A stretch of 33,030 bases of DNA, taken from assembly GCA_012800855.1 (NCBI GenBank), contig JAAZIN010000163.1, positions 1 through 33,030 of the forward strand, given 5' to 3'. Below are positions 6,874-16,677 of the stretch, in pieces (the stretch's first letter is position 1; each line of letters begins with the position of its first letter). This DNA is from Bacillota bacterium (GTDB lineage Bacteria > Bacillota > Dethiobacteria > DTU022). Below the pieces are notes generated by a model. The model had not been told where the DNA came from. It was given only the letters and a program-made list of their open reading frames with translations, and made no database searches. The translations under genes and the position numbers were made by a program.

Positions 6874-8928
6874 ATGGCCAAAGTAAGGGTTTACGAGCTG
6901 GCCAAGGAGCTGGGCACCACCAGCAAAAAGCTCATCGAGATAATGGAAGGGATGGACATCGAGGTTAAGAACCACATGAGCACGCTGGAGGACGAGGAGG
7001 CCCAGCGTGTCATTGCCATCCTCACCGGAAAAGCCGACAGCAAAGAGGGGGAAAAGGCAAAGGCGAAGGCCGCGGCGCCCCCGGCGAAGCCCCGGGCGAA
7101 AGAAAAGCCCTCCGCCAGGGCGAAGGAGAAGGGGGCGGCGGGAGCCCCGGCCGAGGGAAAGAAGGCGCCGGCAAAGAAGAAGCGGCGCCTGGTAAGAATT
7201 GAAGGGCGCACCACCGTGGGAGAACTGGCCGCCCTGTTCAACGTGACCCCGGCGGAGCTCATCACCAGGCTTCTCGATCTGGGCATTGTCGCCGGCATCA
7301 ACCAGGCCTTAAACCCCGAGGCCATCGAACTTGCCGCCGAGGCCTTCGATTTTGACGTTAAATTTGTTGCCGATCCCGTGGAAGAGGAGCTTCTGGCCGC
7401 AGACAAGGAAAAAGGAAAGGCGGAGAAGCTCGTTCCCCGCAATCCCGTAGTCACGGTGCTGGGCCACGTGGATCACGGCAAAACTTCGCTTTTAGACGCC
7501 ATCCGGAACACCAACGTCACCGCCGGCGAGGCGGGGGGCATTACCCAGCACATCGGCGCCTACGAGGTGGAAGTGGAGGGCAAGAAGATTGTCTTCCTCG
7601 ATACGCCCGGGCATGAAGCCTTTACCGCCATGCGCGCCCGGGGGGCCCAGGTTACCGACATCGCCGTCCTGGTGGTGGCCGCCGATGAAGGCGTTAAGCC
7701 GCAGACCATTGAGGCCATCAACCACGCCCGTGCCGCCGGGGTGCCCATTATCGTGGCCGTCAACAAGATCGACAAGCCGGGCGCCAACCCGGACAAGGTC
7801 AGGCAGCAGCTCTCCGAGCAGGGTCTTGTCCCCGAGGAGTGGGGCGGCGAAACCATCTTTGTCAACGTCAGCGCCCTGCAGAAGAAGGGCCTTGACGAGC
7901 TGCTGGAGATGATCCTGCTGGTGGCCGAGGTGAGCGAGCTCAAAGCGAACCCCCACTGCGCCGCCCGGGGGACGGTCATTGAGGCCCATCTCGACCGGGG
8001 GCGGGGCCCTGTGGCCACGGTCCTGGTCCAGGAGGGGACCCTGCGCGTGGGCGAGCCGGTGATCTGCGGCACCGCCACGGGCCGGGTCAGGGCCATGCTG
8101 AATTACAAGGGAGAACGGATCAAGGAGGCCGGGCCGGCCACCCCGGTGGAGCTGCTGGGGCTTAACGAGGTGCCCATGGCCGGCGACAGCTTCCAGGTCG
8201 TGGCCGACGACCGCCTGGCCCGGCAGGTGGCCATGAGGCGCTCCCAGAAAATGAAGGAGGCGGCCCAGAAAAGACAGCGCATCTCCCTGGACGATCTCTT
8301 CAAGCAGATCCAGGAGGGAGAGGTGAAGGAGCTCAACCTCATCATCAAGGGCGACGTCCAGGGCTCCGTGGAGGCGCTGCAGGAGGCGGTCATGAAGCTT
8401 AAACTGGAGGAGGTCAAGATCAAGGTGCTCCACTCCGGCACGGGGGCCATCAGCGAGTCGGACGTCATGCTTGCTTCCGCCTCCAATGCCATCATCATTG
8501 GCTTCAATGTCCGCCCGGACGCCAATGCCCGCCGCCTGGCCGAGCGGGAGCAGGTGGACGTGCGCCTTTACCGCGTCATCTACGAGGCCCTCGACGACAT
8601 CGCCGCCGCGGCGCGCGGCCTGCTCAAGCCTGTCTACCGGGAGCAGATCTTGGGCCAGGCTGAAATCCGGCAGGTGTTCAAGGCCTCGAAGCTGGGCAAT
8701 ATCGCGGGCTGCCATGTCATCGAAGGAAAGATTACACGCAACGCCCTGGTGCGTCTCATTCGCGACGGCGTGGTGATCCACGAAGGGAAAGTGGCCTCGC
8801 TCAAGCGCTTCAAAGACGATGTGCGCGAGGTTCCCAGCGGCTATGATTGCGGCATCCTCCTGGAAGGCTACAATGACATTGCCGAAGGGGATGTCATCGA
8901 AGCTTACATCATGCAGCGGGTGAGCTGA
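6874..8928 (+). CDS. infB: Translation initiation factor IF-2
   Basis: This GTPase brings initiator tRNA to the 30S subunit and promotes subunit joining. An N-terminal IF2N domain (about residues 1-52) is followed by a Lys/Ala/Pro-rich linker and a second IF2N-type domain (about residues 110-165). The G domain shows GHVDHGKT (G1), [10 protein letters not shown] (switch I), DTPGHEAF (G3) and NKIDKPGA (G4). Domain II and the C-terminal fMet-tRNA-binding region follow. The 684 residues are within the normal, linker-dependent range. GGAGGT at 6861-6866 is seven bases before the ATG. It lies in the canonical operon between rnpM and rbfA. Confidence 0.97.
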   Translation: MAKVRVYELAKELGTTSKKLIEIMEGMDIEVKNHMSTLEDEEAQRVIAILTGKADSKEGEKAKAKAAAPPAKPRAKEKPSARAKEKGAAGAPAEGKKAPAKKKRRLVRIEGRTTVGELAALFNVTPAELITRLLDLGIVAGINQALNPEAIELAAEAFDFDVKFVADPVEEELLAADKEKGKAEKLVPRNPVVTVLGHVDHGKTSLLDAIRNTNVTAGEAGGITQHIGAYEVEVEGKKIVFLDTPGHEAFTAMRARGAQVTDIAVLVVAADEGVKPQTIEAINHARAAGVPIIVAVNKIDKPGANPDKVRQQLSEQGLVPEEWGGETIFVNVSALQKKGLDELLEMILLVAEVSELKANPHCAARGTVIEAHLDRGRGPVATVLVQEGTLRVGEPVICGTATGRVRAMLNYKGERIKEAGPATPVELLGLNEVPMAGDSFQVVADDRLARQVAMRRSQKMKEAAQKRQRISLDDLFKQIQEGEVKELNLIIKGDVQGSVEALQEAVMKLKLEEVKIKVLHSGTGAISESDVMLASASNAIIIGFNVRPDANARRLAEREQVDVRLYRVIYEALDDIAAAARGLLKPVYREQILGQAEIRQVFKASKLGNIAGCHVIEGKITRNALVRLIRDGVVIHEGKVASLKRFKDDVREVPSGYDCGILLEGYNDIAEGDVIEAYIMQRVS

Positions 8929-8960
8929 CCGGCGCCAGTAGGCTCGGGGAGGGAGATGCC

Positions 8961-9320
8961 ATGTCTTTGAGAAGGGCCCAGCGGGTCGCCGAGGAGATGA
9001 AAAAGGAAATTAGCCGGATGATCGCCCGGGAGATCAAGGACCCCGGGATTGCCCCCATGACCAGCGTCACCGCGGTGGAGCTTTCGCGGGACCTGCGCCA
9101 CGCCACGGTATACGTGAGCGTTTTCGGCACTCCCGCCGAAAGGGAGAAAACCATGCAGGCGCTGGCGCGGGCCACGGGTTTTGTGCGCAGCGAAATTGGC
9201 CGGCGCATCCGCCTGCGCCATACCCCGGAGATCCATTTTTCCGAGGATCACTCCCTGGAATACGGGGCCCATATTGACAAGGTCTTGAAATCACTGCAGA
9301 AGGAAAACGCTGAAAAATGA
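8961..9320 (+). CDS. rbfA: 30S ribosome-binding factor RbfA
   Basis: This KH-like factor acts in late 30S maturation and cold adaptation. The 119-residue sequence carries the family pattern RRAQRVAEEMKKEISRMI near the start, then IKDPGI, SVTAVELSRDLRHATVYVSV, and RIRLRHTPEIHF with a C-terminal HIDKVLKSL. GGGGAGGGAG precedes the ATG. Its TGA overlaps the nrnA ATG by four bases (ATGA), so translation of the two is probably coupled. Confidence 0.95.
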   Translation: MSLRRAQRVAEEMKKEISRMIAREIKDPGIAPMTSVTAVELSRDLRHATVYVSVFGTPAEREKTMQALARATGFVRSEIGRRIRLRHTPEIHFSEDHSLEYGAHIDKVLKSLQKENAEK

Positions 9321-10306
9321 CGGATCAGGAAAAAGTAATCGCCCTCTTTCGGGAGTTGGGTTCCTTCAACCTTGTCTCCCACATGCAGCCTGACGGCGAC
9401 AGCATCGGCTCCCTGCTGGCCCTGGGCGAGGCGCTGGCCATGCTGGGCAAGGGGGTGCGCCTCTTTACGCCTGCACCCGTTCCCCGGAAGTATGCCTTCC
9501 TGCCGGGCAGCGAGAATATTTCCGCGGGAAGCGACGGCTGGGAGGAGGAGGCAGCGGCGGTGGTCGTGGACTGCAGCGACCTGGAGCGGACGGGCCATTT
9601 TAAGGAGCAGATCCGCCGCGCCGCTGTGGTGATCAACATTGACCACCACGTGACCAACCGCCGCTTCGGCACGGCCAACCTGGTGGATCCGGAAGCGGCG
9701 GCGACGGGGGAGATTGTCTTCCGCCTCCTGGAGTCGCTGCAGCTGAAGCCCACTGCCTCCATCGCCGAGTGCCTCTACGTGGCCATCTCCACCGATACCG
9801 GCTCCTTCAAGTTTGAAAATACCACCGCTGCTGCGCACCGCGCCGCCGCCGCGCTGCTGGAGTCCCAGCCCCTTAATCCGGGGATTATTTCCCAGCGGCT
9901 CTTCGACGAGCATCCTCTTTCCTACCTGCTGCTGCTGAAAAAGGTGCTGGGCACGTTGGAACTCTATGGCGGCAAGAGGGTCGCGGTCATAACGGCCAGC
10001 CGGGACATGCTGGAGCAGTGCGGCGCCCAGCCGGATGAGCTTGACGGGATCATCAACTACGCCCGCAACATAGAAGGCGTGGAAATAGGAATCATGTTCT
10101 ATATTGACGGGAGCGGCGAGATTAAGATCGGCTTCCGCTCAAAAAATATTGACGTGAGTGCCCTGGCGGGCCGGATGGGCGGGGGCGGGCACCCCCGGGC
10201 GGCCGGCTGCCGCCTGAAGGGCGCTTACGGCCCCGTCAAGGAGCGCGTCATCGGCGCAGCGCTGCTGGAGTTGGAGGGAGCCCCCTCCGCCGGGCGGGTA
10301 CAATAA
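9317..10306 (+). CDS. nrnA: DHH/DHHA1 phosphoesterase, NrnA-type oligoribonuclease/pAp phosphatase
   Basis: Proteins of this family degrade very short RNA oligomers and dephosphorylate 3'-phosphoadenosine 5'-phosphate. The DHH domain shows SHMQPDGDSIGS (first metal motif), VVDCSD and the NIDHHVTN motif. The DHHA1 domain ends with GGGGHPRAAG. The 329 residues fit the family. The gene starts inside the rbfA stop codon and is followed by truB, a common Firmicutes arrangement. The choice of NrnA over other DHH subfamilies rests on length and operon position. Confidence 0.92.
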   Translation: MTDQEKVIALFRELGSFNLVSHMQPDGDSIGSLLALGEALAMLGKGVRLFTPAPVPRKYAFLPGSENISAGSDGWEEEAAAVVVDCSDLERTGHFKEQIRRAAVVINIDHHVTNRRFGTANLVDPEAAATGEIVFRLLESLQLKPTASIAECLYVAISTDTGSFKFENTTAAAHRAAAALLESQPLNPGIISQRLFDEHPLSYLLLLKKVLGTLELYGGKRVAVITASRDMLEQCGAQPDELDGIINYARNIEGVEIGIMFYIDGSGEIKIGFRSKNIDVSALAGRMGGGGHPRAAGCRLKGAYGPVKERVIGAALLELEGAPSAGRVQ

Positions 10307-10333
10307 AACATACATAACCCCAAGAGCATTCCG

Positions 10334-11260
10334 ATGGATGGAATCATCAATTTAAACAAGCCTGCAGGGTTGAGCTCACACGGGGCCGTCGCCGCGGTGC
10401 GCCGGCTGTTCCCGGGCGTGCGGGCCGGCCATGGTGGGACGCTGGATCCCGCCGCCACGGGGGTGCTGCCCATCGGCCTGGGCCGGGCCACGCGGGTGCT
10501 GGAATACCTGGTGGAGCAGCGCAAGGGCTACCGCGCCGCAATAGAACTGGGCGTGATCACCTCGACGGGCGATGCCGAGGGCGAGGTGCTCTGCCGGCAG
10601 CCCGTGCCCCCCTTTGAACGGGAGAAGATTGAGGCGGTGCTGCAGGCGCTCGTGGGCCTGCAGCAGCAGAGAACCCCGCCCTATTCCGCGGCCAAGCATC
10701 GCGGCAGGCCGCTTTACGAATATGCCCGCCGCGGCGAGAGCGTTCCCGTAAAGATGCGTACCGTGGAGATCTACCGCCTCGAGCTGCTGGCCTACTCCTA
10801 CGACAGGGTGCCGCAGCTTCTCTGCGAGATGGAATGCTCCCGGGGAACCTATGTCCGGGAGCTGGCCCAGGAGATTGGGCGCCGCCTGGGCTGCGGCGCA
10901 CATCTTCACCGCCTGGAGCGGTTCTTCGTGGGGCCGTTCCATATCGACTCCGCCGCCTCCCTCGATGAACTGGAGGAGGCCGCCGCCGCTGGCCGCCTTG
11001 GCGAGATGGTGCTGCCCATGGACCGGGCCCTGCTGCATTTTGACGCCCTCACCATTCCAGGCTCCGCAGTGGAGGACTTGCGCATGGGACGGTCCGTTCC
11101 CTGGAGCCGTCTGGAAGAGGCTGGGCTGCAGTCGCCGCCGCATCGCACACCGCTTTTGCGCATTTACGATCCCGGGGGGAATTTTAAAGCCCTGGCCCGC
11201 CTTTGCGGCGTCAAAAGAAAGTTGGCCTTGAAAACGGTAAAATTCTTGGCCCCGTCATAA
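10334..11260 (+). CDS. truB: tRNA pseudouridine-55 synthase
   Basis: TruB isomerises U55 in the T-loop of tRNAs. The start MDGIINLNKPAGLSSH and the catalytic motif GGTLDPAATGVLPIGLGRATR, with the nucleophilic Asp, are present, along with YRAAIELGVITSTGDAEGE and the RGTYVRELAQEIG motif. The C-terminus is a short TruB-C type region; the total of 308 residues is normal. The site before the ATG is weak (AAGAG), so translation may depend on coupling with nrnA, 27 bases upstream. Confidence 0.96.
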   Translation: MDGIINLNKPAGLSSHGAVAAVRRLFPGVRAGHGGTLDPAATGVLPIGLGRATRVLEYLVEQRKGYRAAIELGVITSTGDAEGEVLCRQPVPPFEREKIEAVLQALVGLQQQRTPPYSAAKHRGRPLYEYARRGESVPVKMRTVEIYRLELLAYSYDRVPQLLCEMECSRGTYVRELAQEIGRRLGCGAHLHRLERFFVGPFHIDSAASLDELEEAAAAGRLGEMVLPMDRALLHFDALTIPGSAVEDLRMGRSVPWSRLEEAGLQSPPHRTPLLRIYDPGGNFKALARLCGVKRKLALKTVKFLAPS

Positions 11261-11276
11261 GGAGAAAAGAAGCCCC

Positions 11277-12263
11277 ATGGAGATCATCTACAACCCGGAG
11301 AGATGCTACCTTAAACAAAAGCTTTACCTGGCCCTGGGCAATTTTGACGGCGTCCACATGGGGCACCAGGCTGTTATCCGCCGCGCCGTGGAGCGGGCCC
11401 GCTCCTCCGGAGGCGCCGCCGGGGTGCTGCTCTTGGAGCCCCATCCCTTTACCCTTTTGAACCCGGGGAAGCCCTTCTGCCTGCTTACTGGAATGGAGGA
11501 GCGGCAGGAACTGATGGCGCAGTTGGGGCTGGACTACCTCTTCGTGGTCCCCTTTACCGCCCAGACTGCGGCCATGTCCCCGGAAGAATTCGTCCAAGAT
11601 GTCCTTTTAGCAAGGTTCAACATAAGCGGGGTCTCCATCGGCGATGATTACACCTTCGGCCGGGCCGCCGCGGGAGGGGAGCAGCTCATGCGGCAGTGGG
11701 GGGAGCGCCTCGGCTTCTCCGTGGACGTTATCCCCATGAAAAAAGCAGACGGGATGGTCATCAGCAGCTCGGCCATCAAGAAGCTGCTCGCCGAGGGGGC
11801 GGTGGAGCAGGCCAACCTCCTGCTGAACTACTTTTTCCACCGCAGGGGAGAGGTGGAGCCGGGCTGCGGGCGGGGGAAGAAGCTGCTCTTCCCCACCGCC
11901 AACATCGCCGCCTCGCCCAAGCTCGCCTGGCCTGGCAGCGGGGTCTACCTGACGGCGGTAGGAGGGCTGGAGCGGCGGCTATATTTTGGAGTGACCAGCG
12001 TGGGGCCCAAGCCCACCTTCAAGGACGGGTCCACCACCGTGGAGACGCACATTTTCGACTTTGACGGCCGCATCTATGGCCGGAAGCTCACCCTCTACTT
12101 CTTGAGGCGGCTGCGCGAAATTCAAAATTTTGCCTCCCCGGCGCAGCTGCGGGAACAGATCGCGGAGGATATCAGGCGGGGGCGGGAGCTGGCCGGCTCC
12201 TGCTTCGCCCATATCGAGGCCTTCGTGGAGCCGGTGCGCTTCTTCCGTCCCCCGGCAAATTGA
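11277..12263 (+). CDS. ribF: Bifunctional riboflavin kinase/FAD synthetase
   Basis: The enzyme phosphorylates riboflavin to FMN and adenylates FMN to FAD. The N-terminal adenylyltransferase domain has LALGNFDGVHMGHQ, GDDYTFGRAAAGG and the ISSSAIKKLL motif. The C-terminal kinase domain has RGKKLLFPTANI, TSVGPKPTF, and FDGRIYGRKLTLYFLRRLREIQNF. The 328-residue length is standard. AAGGAG lies 11 bases before the ATG. It follows truB by 16 bases and ends the rimP operon; the next gene, rpsO, has its own promoter. Confidence 0.96.
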   Translation: MEIIYNPERCYLKQKLYLALGNFDGVHMGHQAVIRRAVERARSSGGAAGVLLLEPHPFTLLNPGKPFCLLTGMEERQELMAQLGLDYLFVVPFTAQTAAMSPEEFVQDVLLARFNISGVSIGDDYTFGRAAAGGEQLMRQWGERLGFSVDVIPMKKADGMVISSSAIKKLLAEGAVEQANLLLNYFFHRRGEVEPGCGRGKKLLFPTANIAASPKLAWPGSGVYLTAVGGLERRLYFGVTSVGPKPTFKDGSTTVETHIFDFDGRIYGRKLTLYFLRRLREIQNFASPAQLREQIAEDIRRGRELAGSCFAHIEAFVEPVRFFRPPAN

Positions 12264-12264
12264 A

Positions 12265-12293
12265 TTTACTTTTGACTTTAACTGTGTTAGAAT
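12265..12293 (+). promoter_or_regulatory. Probable sigma-A promoter of rpsO-pnp
   Basis: TTTACT (12265-12270) is separated by 17 bases from TAGAAT (12288-12293), which carries the extended TG motif (TGTTAGAAT). The stretch is AT-rich and begins directly after the ribF stop. A second -35-like TTGACT at 12272-12277 has the wrong spacing for this -10. The predicted start near 12300 gives an 85-base structured leader. Confidence 0.65.
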
Positions 12294-12304
12294 TTTTTCA
12301 TGTG

Positions 12305-12378
12305 AACCGCAGGCTAGGTTAAAGGTTCTCCCGGCCTTTTACTTGGCCGGCGGCGGTAATAATTAACCGCAGGGAGGT
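12305..12378 (+). promoter_or_regulatory. Structured rpsO leader, candidate S15 autoregulatory element
   Basis: CCGGCC (12331-12336) and GGCCGG (12345-12350) form a perfect stem around an eight-base loop. AACCGCAGG occurs twice (12305-12313 and 12365-12373), and GCGGT at 12353-12357 can pair with ACCGC of either copy. Pairing with the second copy places a helix directly against the ribosome-binding site GGAGGT (12373-12378). S15 is known to repress its own mRNA in several bacteria, so the arrangement fits an autoregulatory leader, though I cannot match it to a described class. Confidence 0.45.
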
Positions 12379-12385
12379 AAAAAAC

Positions 12386-12652
12386 ATGCTTAAACAGGAT
12401 AGGAAGCAGGAGATTATCAAGAATTACCAGCTCCATGAGAGCGATACCGGCTCGCCGGAGGTGCAGATTGCACTGCTCACCGAGAGAATCAACCAGCTCA
12501 CGGAGCACCTTAAGGAGCACAAGAAGGATTTCAGCTCGCAGCGTGGGCTGCTGAAGATGGTGGGTAAGCGGCGCGGTTTGCTCAATTACCTGCGCAAGAA
12601 ATCTCCGCAGCGCTACCAGGAAGTGCTCAGCCGTCTCGGCCTGCGGAAGTAA
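12386..12652 (+). CDS. rpsO: 30S ribosomal protein S15
   Basis: The 88-residue protein binds 16S rRNA and nucleates assembly of the central domain. The whole length matches the family: [29 protein letters not shown], then [25 protein letters not shown], where the H and D and the basic helix contact rRNA. The ATG has GGAGGT seven bases upstream. It is followed by pnp after 39 bases, the near-universal rpsO-pnp pairing. Confidence 0.98.
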   Translation: MLKQDRKQEIIKNYQLHESDTGSPEVQIALLTERINQLTEHLKEHKKDFSSQRGLLKMVGKRRGLLNYLRKKSPQRYQEVLSRLGLRK

Positions 12653-12691
12653 GCACACTGCTTCAAGGCATGGAAGGAGGTTTAACAGGGC

Positions 12692-14842
12692 TTGGAAACA
12701 TTTTCCCTTGAACTGGAAGGCAGAACCCTGAAGCTTGAAACAGGGCGCCTGGCCAAGCAGGCGGGCGGTGCCGTTTTGATCAGCTACGGCGACACAGTCC
12801 TTCTGGTTACGGCAACCATGTCCGACGAACCCCGCGAAGGGGTTGATTTTTTTCCGCTGACCGTGGATTACGAGGAGAGACTTTACGCCGTGGGGCGTAT
12901 TCCGGGAGGCTTCATTAAGCGGGAAGGCCGGCCCACGGAGAAGGCCATCCTCAGCGCCCGGCTCACCGACCGCCCCCTGAGGCCGCTTTTCCCGGAAGAG
13001 CTGCGCAACTCCGTCCACATCGTTTCCACCGTTCTCTCCGTGGACCAGAACTGTCCCCCGGAGATACTTTCCATCATTGGCGCTTCGGCGGCGCTATCCA
13101 TATCCCACATTCCCTTTGCCGGGCCCGTGGGGGCGGTGATAATGGGCCTGGTAGACGAGAAGCCGGTGGTCAACCCCAACCTGGAGCAGTCCATGCAGAG
13201 CAAGCTCCACCTGGTCGTTGCCGGCACCAAGGATGCCATCATCATGGTGGAGGCCGGGGCCCGCGAGGTCAGCCGCGAGGACCTGCTGGCCTGCATTGAA
13301 GCCGCCCGGGAACCCATCAGGCAGATCATCGAGCTGCAGGAGGAGATGATCGCCAGGGTGGGCCGGCCCAAGATAGAGGTGCCCATGTTCGAGCCGCTGC
13401 CGGAGCTTGCCGCCGAGCTGGAGCCCTTTTTGCTCCAGCGCATCGACCAGGCCCTGCGCACTGCCGACAAGCAGGAGCGCGAAGAGAAGCTGGCGGCGGT
13501 AAAAGAGGAGGCCATGGTTCAATTCCTGGAGAAGTATCCGGAGCAGGAGCGCGACATCAAGTATGTCTACGAAAAAGTGCTGAAGAGCTCCCTGCGCCGG
13601 ATGATCCTGGAGGAATCCTTGCGCCCCGACGGGCGCAGGCCTGATGAGATCCGCCCCATCAGCTGCGAGGTCTCCGTCTTGCCGCGCACGCACGGCTCGG
13701 CCCTCTTCACGCGGGGGCAGACCCAGGTGCTCAACGTCTGCACCCTGGGCGCGCCGCGCGACGTCCAGATTCTCGACGGCCTCGGCATCGAGGAGTTCAA
13801 GCGCTTCATGCACCATTACAACTTCCCGCCGTACAGCGTGGGCGAAGCCGGCTTCATGCGCGGCCCCGGGCGGCGCGAAATCGGACACGGCGCCCTGGCG
13901 GAGAGAGCCCTGGAATGCGTCATTCCCAGCGAGGAGGAGTTCCCCTACACCATCCGCCTCGTCTCGGAGGTCCTGGAGTCCAACGGCTCCACCTCCATGG
14001 CCAGCGTCTGCGCCGGCTCCATGTCGCTCATGGATGCCGGGATCCCCGTGTCCAAGGCCGTGGCCGGCATCGCCATGGGCCTGATCAAGGAGGAGGACAA
14101 GGTGGTCATCCTCTCCGACATCCAGGGCATCGAGGATTTCCTCGGCGACATGGACTTCAAGGTGGCCGGCACGGCGGAGGGGATCACCGCCCTGCAGATG
14201 GACATCAAAACCAGGGGCATATCGCTGGAAATTATATCCAAGGCCCTGGAGCAGGCCATCAGCGGCTACAGGTATATCCTGGGGATCATGAACGAGGTCA
14301 TCGATCGGCCGCGGCCCGAGCTGTCGCCCTATGCCCCGCGCATGATTACCATGCATATCGACGTGGATAAGATCCGCGATGTCATCGGCCCGGGCGGGCG
14401 CGTGATCAACAAGATCACTGCCGAGACGGGGACGGAGATAAACATCGAGTCTGATGGTAGGGTTTATATCCTCTCCGTGGATCTGGCCGCTGCCCAGAAG
14501 GCCCAGAAGATGATTGAAGCCCTTGTTGCCGACGTGGAGCCAGGACAGGTCTACACGGGCCGGGTGACGCGGGTGGAAAAATACGGCGCCTTCGTGGAGG
14601 TGCTACCAGGCAAGGAGGGGCTGCTCCACATCTCGCGCATGGATCACCGCCGCGTGGCCCGCACCGAGGACGTGGTCAACCTGGGCGATGAGATCGAGGT
14701 TAAAGTGATGGACATAGATGAAAAGGGAAGAATCAATCTGACCCGCAAGGATCTGCTGCCCAAGCCGCCTGAACCGGCGCCGCGCAGCAGGCCCAAGGGG
14801 AGGCGAAACCGCTCCCCGCAGCGTTCCAAACAAAAACCCTAG
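12692..14842 (+). CDS. pnp: Polyribonucleotide nucleotidyltransferase (PNPase)
   Basis: This phosphorolytic 3'-5' exoribonuclease works in mRNA decay. Two RNase PH domains flank an alpha-helical linker: the first begins [21 protein letters not shown] and the second is marked by [35 protein letters not shown]. Active-site DMDFKVAGT and the [20 protein letters not shown] motif are present. KH (about [15 protein letters not shown]) and S1 ([27 protein letters not shown]) domains follow, then a short basic tail. The 716 residues are typical. The start is TTG at 12692, ten bases after AAGGAGGT (12674-12681). Confidence 0.97.
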   Translation: METFSLELEGRTLKLETGRLAKQAGGAVLISYGDTVLLVTATMSDEPREGVDFFPLTVDYEERLYAVGRIPGGFIKREGRPTEKAILSARLTDRPLRPLFPEELRNSVHIVSTVLSVDQNCPPEILSIIGASAALSISHIPFAGPVGAVIMGLVDEKPVVNPNLEQSMQSKLHLVVAGTKDAIIMVEAGAREVSREDLLACIEAAREPIRQIIELQEEMIARVGRPKIEVPMFEPLPELAAELEPFLLQRIDQALRTADKQEREEKLAAVKEEAMVQFLEKYPEQERDIKYVYEKVLKSSLRRMILEESLRPDGRRPDEIRPISCEVSVLPRTHGSALFTRGQTQVLNVCTLGAPRDVQILDGLGIEEFKRFMHHYNFPPYSVGEAGFMRGPGRREIGHGALAERALECVIPSEEEFPYTIRLVSEVLESNGSTSMASVCAGSMSLMDAGIPVSKAVAGIAMGLIKEEDKVVILSDIQGIEDFLGDMDFKVAGTAEGITALQMDIKTRGISLEIISKALEQAISGYRYILGIMNEVIDRPRPELSPYAPRMITMHIDVDKIRDVIGPGGRVINKITAETGTEINIESDGRVYILSVDLAAAQKAQKMIEALVADVEPGQVYTGRVTRVEKYGAFVEVLPGKEGLLHISRMDHRRVARTEDVVNLGDEIEVKVMDIDEKGRINLTRKDLLPKPPEPAPRSRPKGRRNRSPQRSKQKP

Positions 14843-14858
14843 CCAATAGGGTTTTTTT
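14832..14858 (+). terminator. Intrinsic terminator of rpsO-pnp
   Basis: AACCCTA (14835-14841) pairs with TAGGGTT (14847-14853) around a five-base loop, followed by an uninterrupted T-run to 14858. The 5' arm contains the first two bases of the pnp TAG stop codon, so coding sequence and terminator overlap. Confidence 0.85.
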
Positions 14859-14939
14859 AATGCCCGCATAAGCCTCCAGGCGGGGGCATAAAAATTTAAG
14901 GGATCAATTCACCGATAACACGCGGATGGGGTCGCAGAG

Positions 14940-15647
14940 ATGTTTCCCTCCTGGCGCCGGGCTGAAATAGTGGGGCTCTGCTTGATGGCCATCCTGGGCG
15001 TGCTGCTGCTGGCCAGCGCCCTGCGGCAGGCCTCGCCGGCCCCGCCCGCGGCGGTCTACTTTGCCCCGGGCAGCCCGGCACGGGTAGCCCTCACCTTTGA
15101 GACCTTCTGGAGCAGCGAGGGCCTGGATGAACTCCTGGCCATACTGCGAAAGGAAGGTGTGCGGGCTACCTTCTTTCTCACCGGGGCCTGGCTGAAAAGG
15201 TATCCCCGAGCGGCCAGGGCCATTCTGGAGCAGGGGCACGAAATTGGCAACCATACCATGAACCATGCCAACCTGCTCTACCTCTCCGAAGAAGAGATGA
15301 GGCGGGAGATAGACGGCTTCATCGAAGCGGCGCAGGAGATCCTGGAATACCGCCCCGTGCTGTTCCGGCCGCCGCAGGGGCTTTACAATGGCCTTGTCCT
15401 CGAGCATGCCTGGCGCAGGCGCTGCCGGACAGTGCTCTGGTCGGTGGAATCATACGACTACATCAGCCGGGATGCGGCCGAAGTGGTGGAGCGCATTGCC
15501 GGCAGGCTTCACGGCGGGGCGATCATTCTCTTCCGCTCCGGCTCCCCCCTGGCGCGCCAGGCGCTGCCCCAGGTCCTGGAGCTGCTGCGCCGGCGGGGAT
15601 ATAGCGCGGTAACCGTCTCGGAGCTGCTGGAAGAAGCCGGCCTTTAA
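14940..15647 (+). CDS. Membrane-anchored NodB-fold (polysaccharide deacetylase-like) protein with altered active site
   Basis: An N-terminal hydrophobic segment (about residues 10-28) probably anchors the protein outside the membrane. The rest is a NodB homology domain (about residues 47-235). Seen: the zinc-binding pair H105 and H109 in NHTMNH and the RPPQG motif (143-147) are kept. However, the motif usually written TFDDGP reads LTFETF (51-56), losing the Asp pair, the DxWDW region is SVESYDY, and the final L-H motif is ILFRSG. Active deacetylases of this family need the first Asp and last His, so it may be inactive or act differently. It lies between the pnp terminator and ylxY. The ATG has only a weak site. 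Confidence 0.8.
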   Translation: MFPSWRRAEIVGLCLMAILGVLLLASALRQASPAPPAAVYFAPGSPARVALTFETFWSSEGLDELLAILRKEGVRATFFLTGAWLKRYPRAARAILEQGHEIGNHTMNHANLLYLSEEEMRREIDGFIEAAQEILEYRPVLFRPPQGLYNGLVLEHAWRRRCRTVLWSVESYDYISRDAAEVVERIAGRLHGGAIILFRSGSPLARQALPQVLELLRRRGYSAVTVSELLEEAGL

Positions 15648-15678
15648 GCCGGTGAAAGAGGGGAAGGGAAGTGAGTGC

Positions 15679-16677
15679 ATGGCGGGAAGGGCAGGTCGAG
15701 GGTGGTGGAGATGGGGCGCCGCCGTCCTCCTCATTGCCGCGGCGGTGGCGCTGTTCTATTTTAAATACGACGAGCCGCTGCGGCGCCTGTTCAAGGGTGT
15801 AAAGGCGGGGGTGACGCTGCAGGGGGAGCCGTTGGAGCGCCTCTTCCGCCACGAGGTGGAGGCCATCATCGCCCGCATGGCCAAGCAGCAGGGGCGGGAG
15901 CCGGTCAATGCTATGATCGACCCCATTTACGAGCGGATCATCCCCGAGCTTAACGGCCTGGAAATAGACTGCGAGGCCACCCTGGAGCTGGTCATGAAGG
16001 CGCCGGCGGGGGCAAAGCTGATGCCGGTCTACCGAGAGCTGCTGCCCCAGGTGCGCTGGGAGCAGTACCCGGCGCTGCCGGCGGCGCAGGGCAACCCGCG
16101 CAAGCCCTGTGTTTCGCTGATGATCAACGTGGCCTGGGGCGAAGAGGAGCTTCCCGAGATGCTCCGGGTGCTGCAGGAAGAAGGGGCGCGCGCCACCTTC
16201 TTCCTCACGGGGCGCTGGGCCGAGAAAAACGAGGCCCTGGTCCGGCAGATCGCCGCCGCCGGGCATGAGCTGGGGAACCATGGCTACTCCGACGACGAGG
16301 TTTTTCCCGAACTCGATGCCCAGGGCATGGCCCGATCGCTGCGCCGGACAAACGAGATTATCTTCGCCACCACGGGTTCCTACCCGTGCTACTTTACCCC
16401 CCATAAGGGAGAATACGACAAGCTCACCCTGGAGGTGGTCTCCCGCCAGGGGATGCGCACCCTGCTCTGGAGCCTCGATACCGTGGACTGGAAGAAGCCC
16501 GGGGTAGAGGAGATGCGCGAAAAGATCAAGCATAACCTGGCCCCGGGGCAGATTATCCTCATGCATCCCACGGCCGACACCGTGCAGCTGCTGCGCGAAA
16601 TCCTGCCCTGGATCAGGGAGCAGGGGCTTGCCGTGGTCAGCGCCGCAGAGCTGCTCGATCCCAGTTGGCCGCGATGA
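15679..16677 (+). CDS. ylxY: YlxY-type sporulation protein, degenerate NodB domain with an N-terminal accessory domain
   Basis: YlxY-like proteins follow pnp in many spore-formers and are restricted to endospore formers; their role is not established. After an N-terminal membrane helix (about residues 13-28) comes an 85-residue domain (41-125), then a NodB fold (142-332). The hallmark PCVSLMINVAWGEEELPEML replaces the catalytic TFDDG motif. The second zinc His is missing (NHGYSDD, 200-206), RPP is FTPHKG, while DTVDW (267-271) and ILMHP (293-297) remain. A non-catalytic or altered role is likely. The ATG at 15679 is chosen just before the membrane helix; GTG at 15652 is an alternative. The 41-125 domain recurs in the next gene. 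The stop overlaps that gene's ATG. Confidence 0.85.
   Translation: MAGRAGRGWWRWGAAVLLIAAAVALFYFKYDEPLRRLFKGVKAGVTLQGEPLERLFRHEVEAIIARMAKQQGREPVNAMIDPIYERIIPELNGLEIDCEATLELVMKAPAGAKLMPVYRELLPQVRWEQYPALPAAQGNPRKPCVSLMINVAWGEEELPEMLRVLQEEGARATFFLTGRWAEKNEALVRQIAAAGHELGNHGYSDDEVFPELDAQGMARSLRRTNEIIFATTGSYPCYFTPHKGEYDKLTLEVVSRQGMRTLLWSLDTVDWKKPGVEEMREKIKHNLAPGQIILMHPTADTVQLLREILPWIREQGLAVVSAAELLDPSWPR

Noticed and set aside
7492-8781. 429-codon minus-strand open frame inside infB
   Set aside because: The plus strand encodes an unmistakable IF-2; the antisense product is His/Gly/Leu-rich low complexity with no motif.
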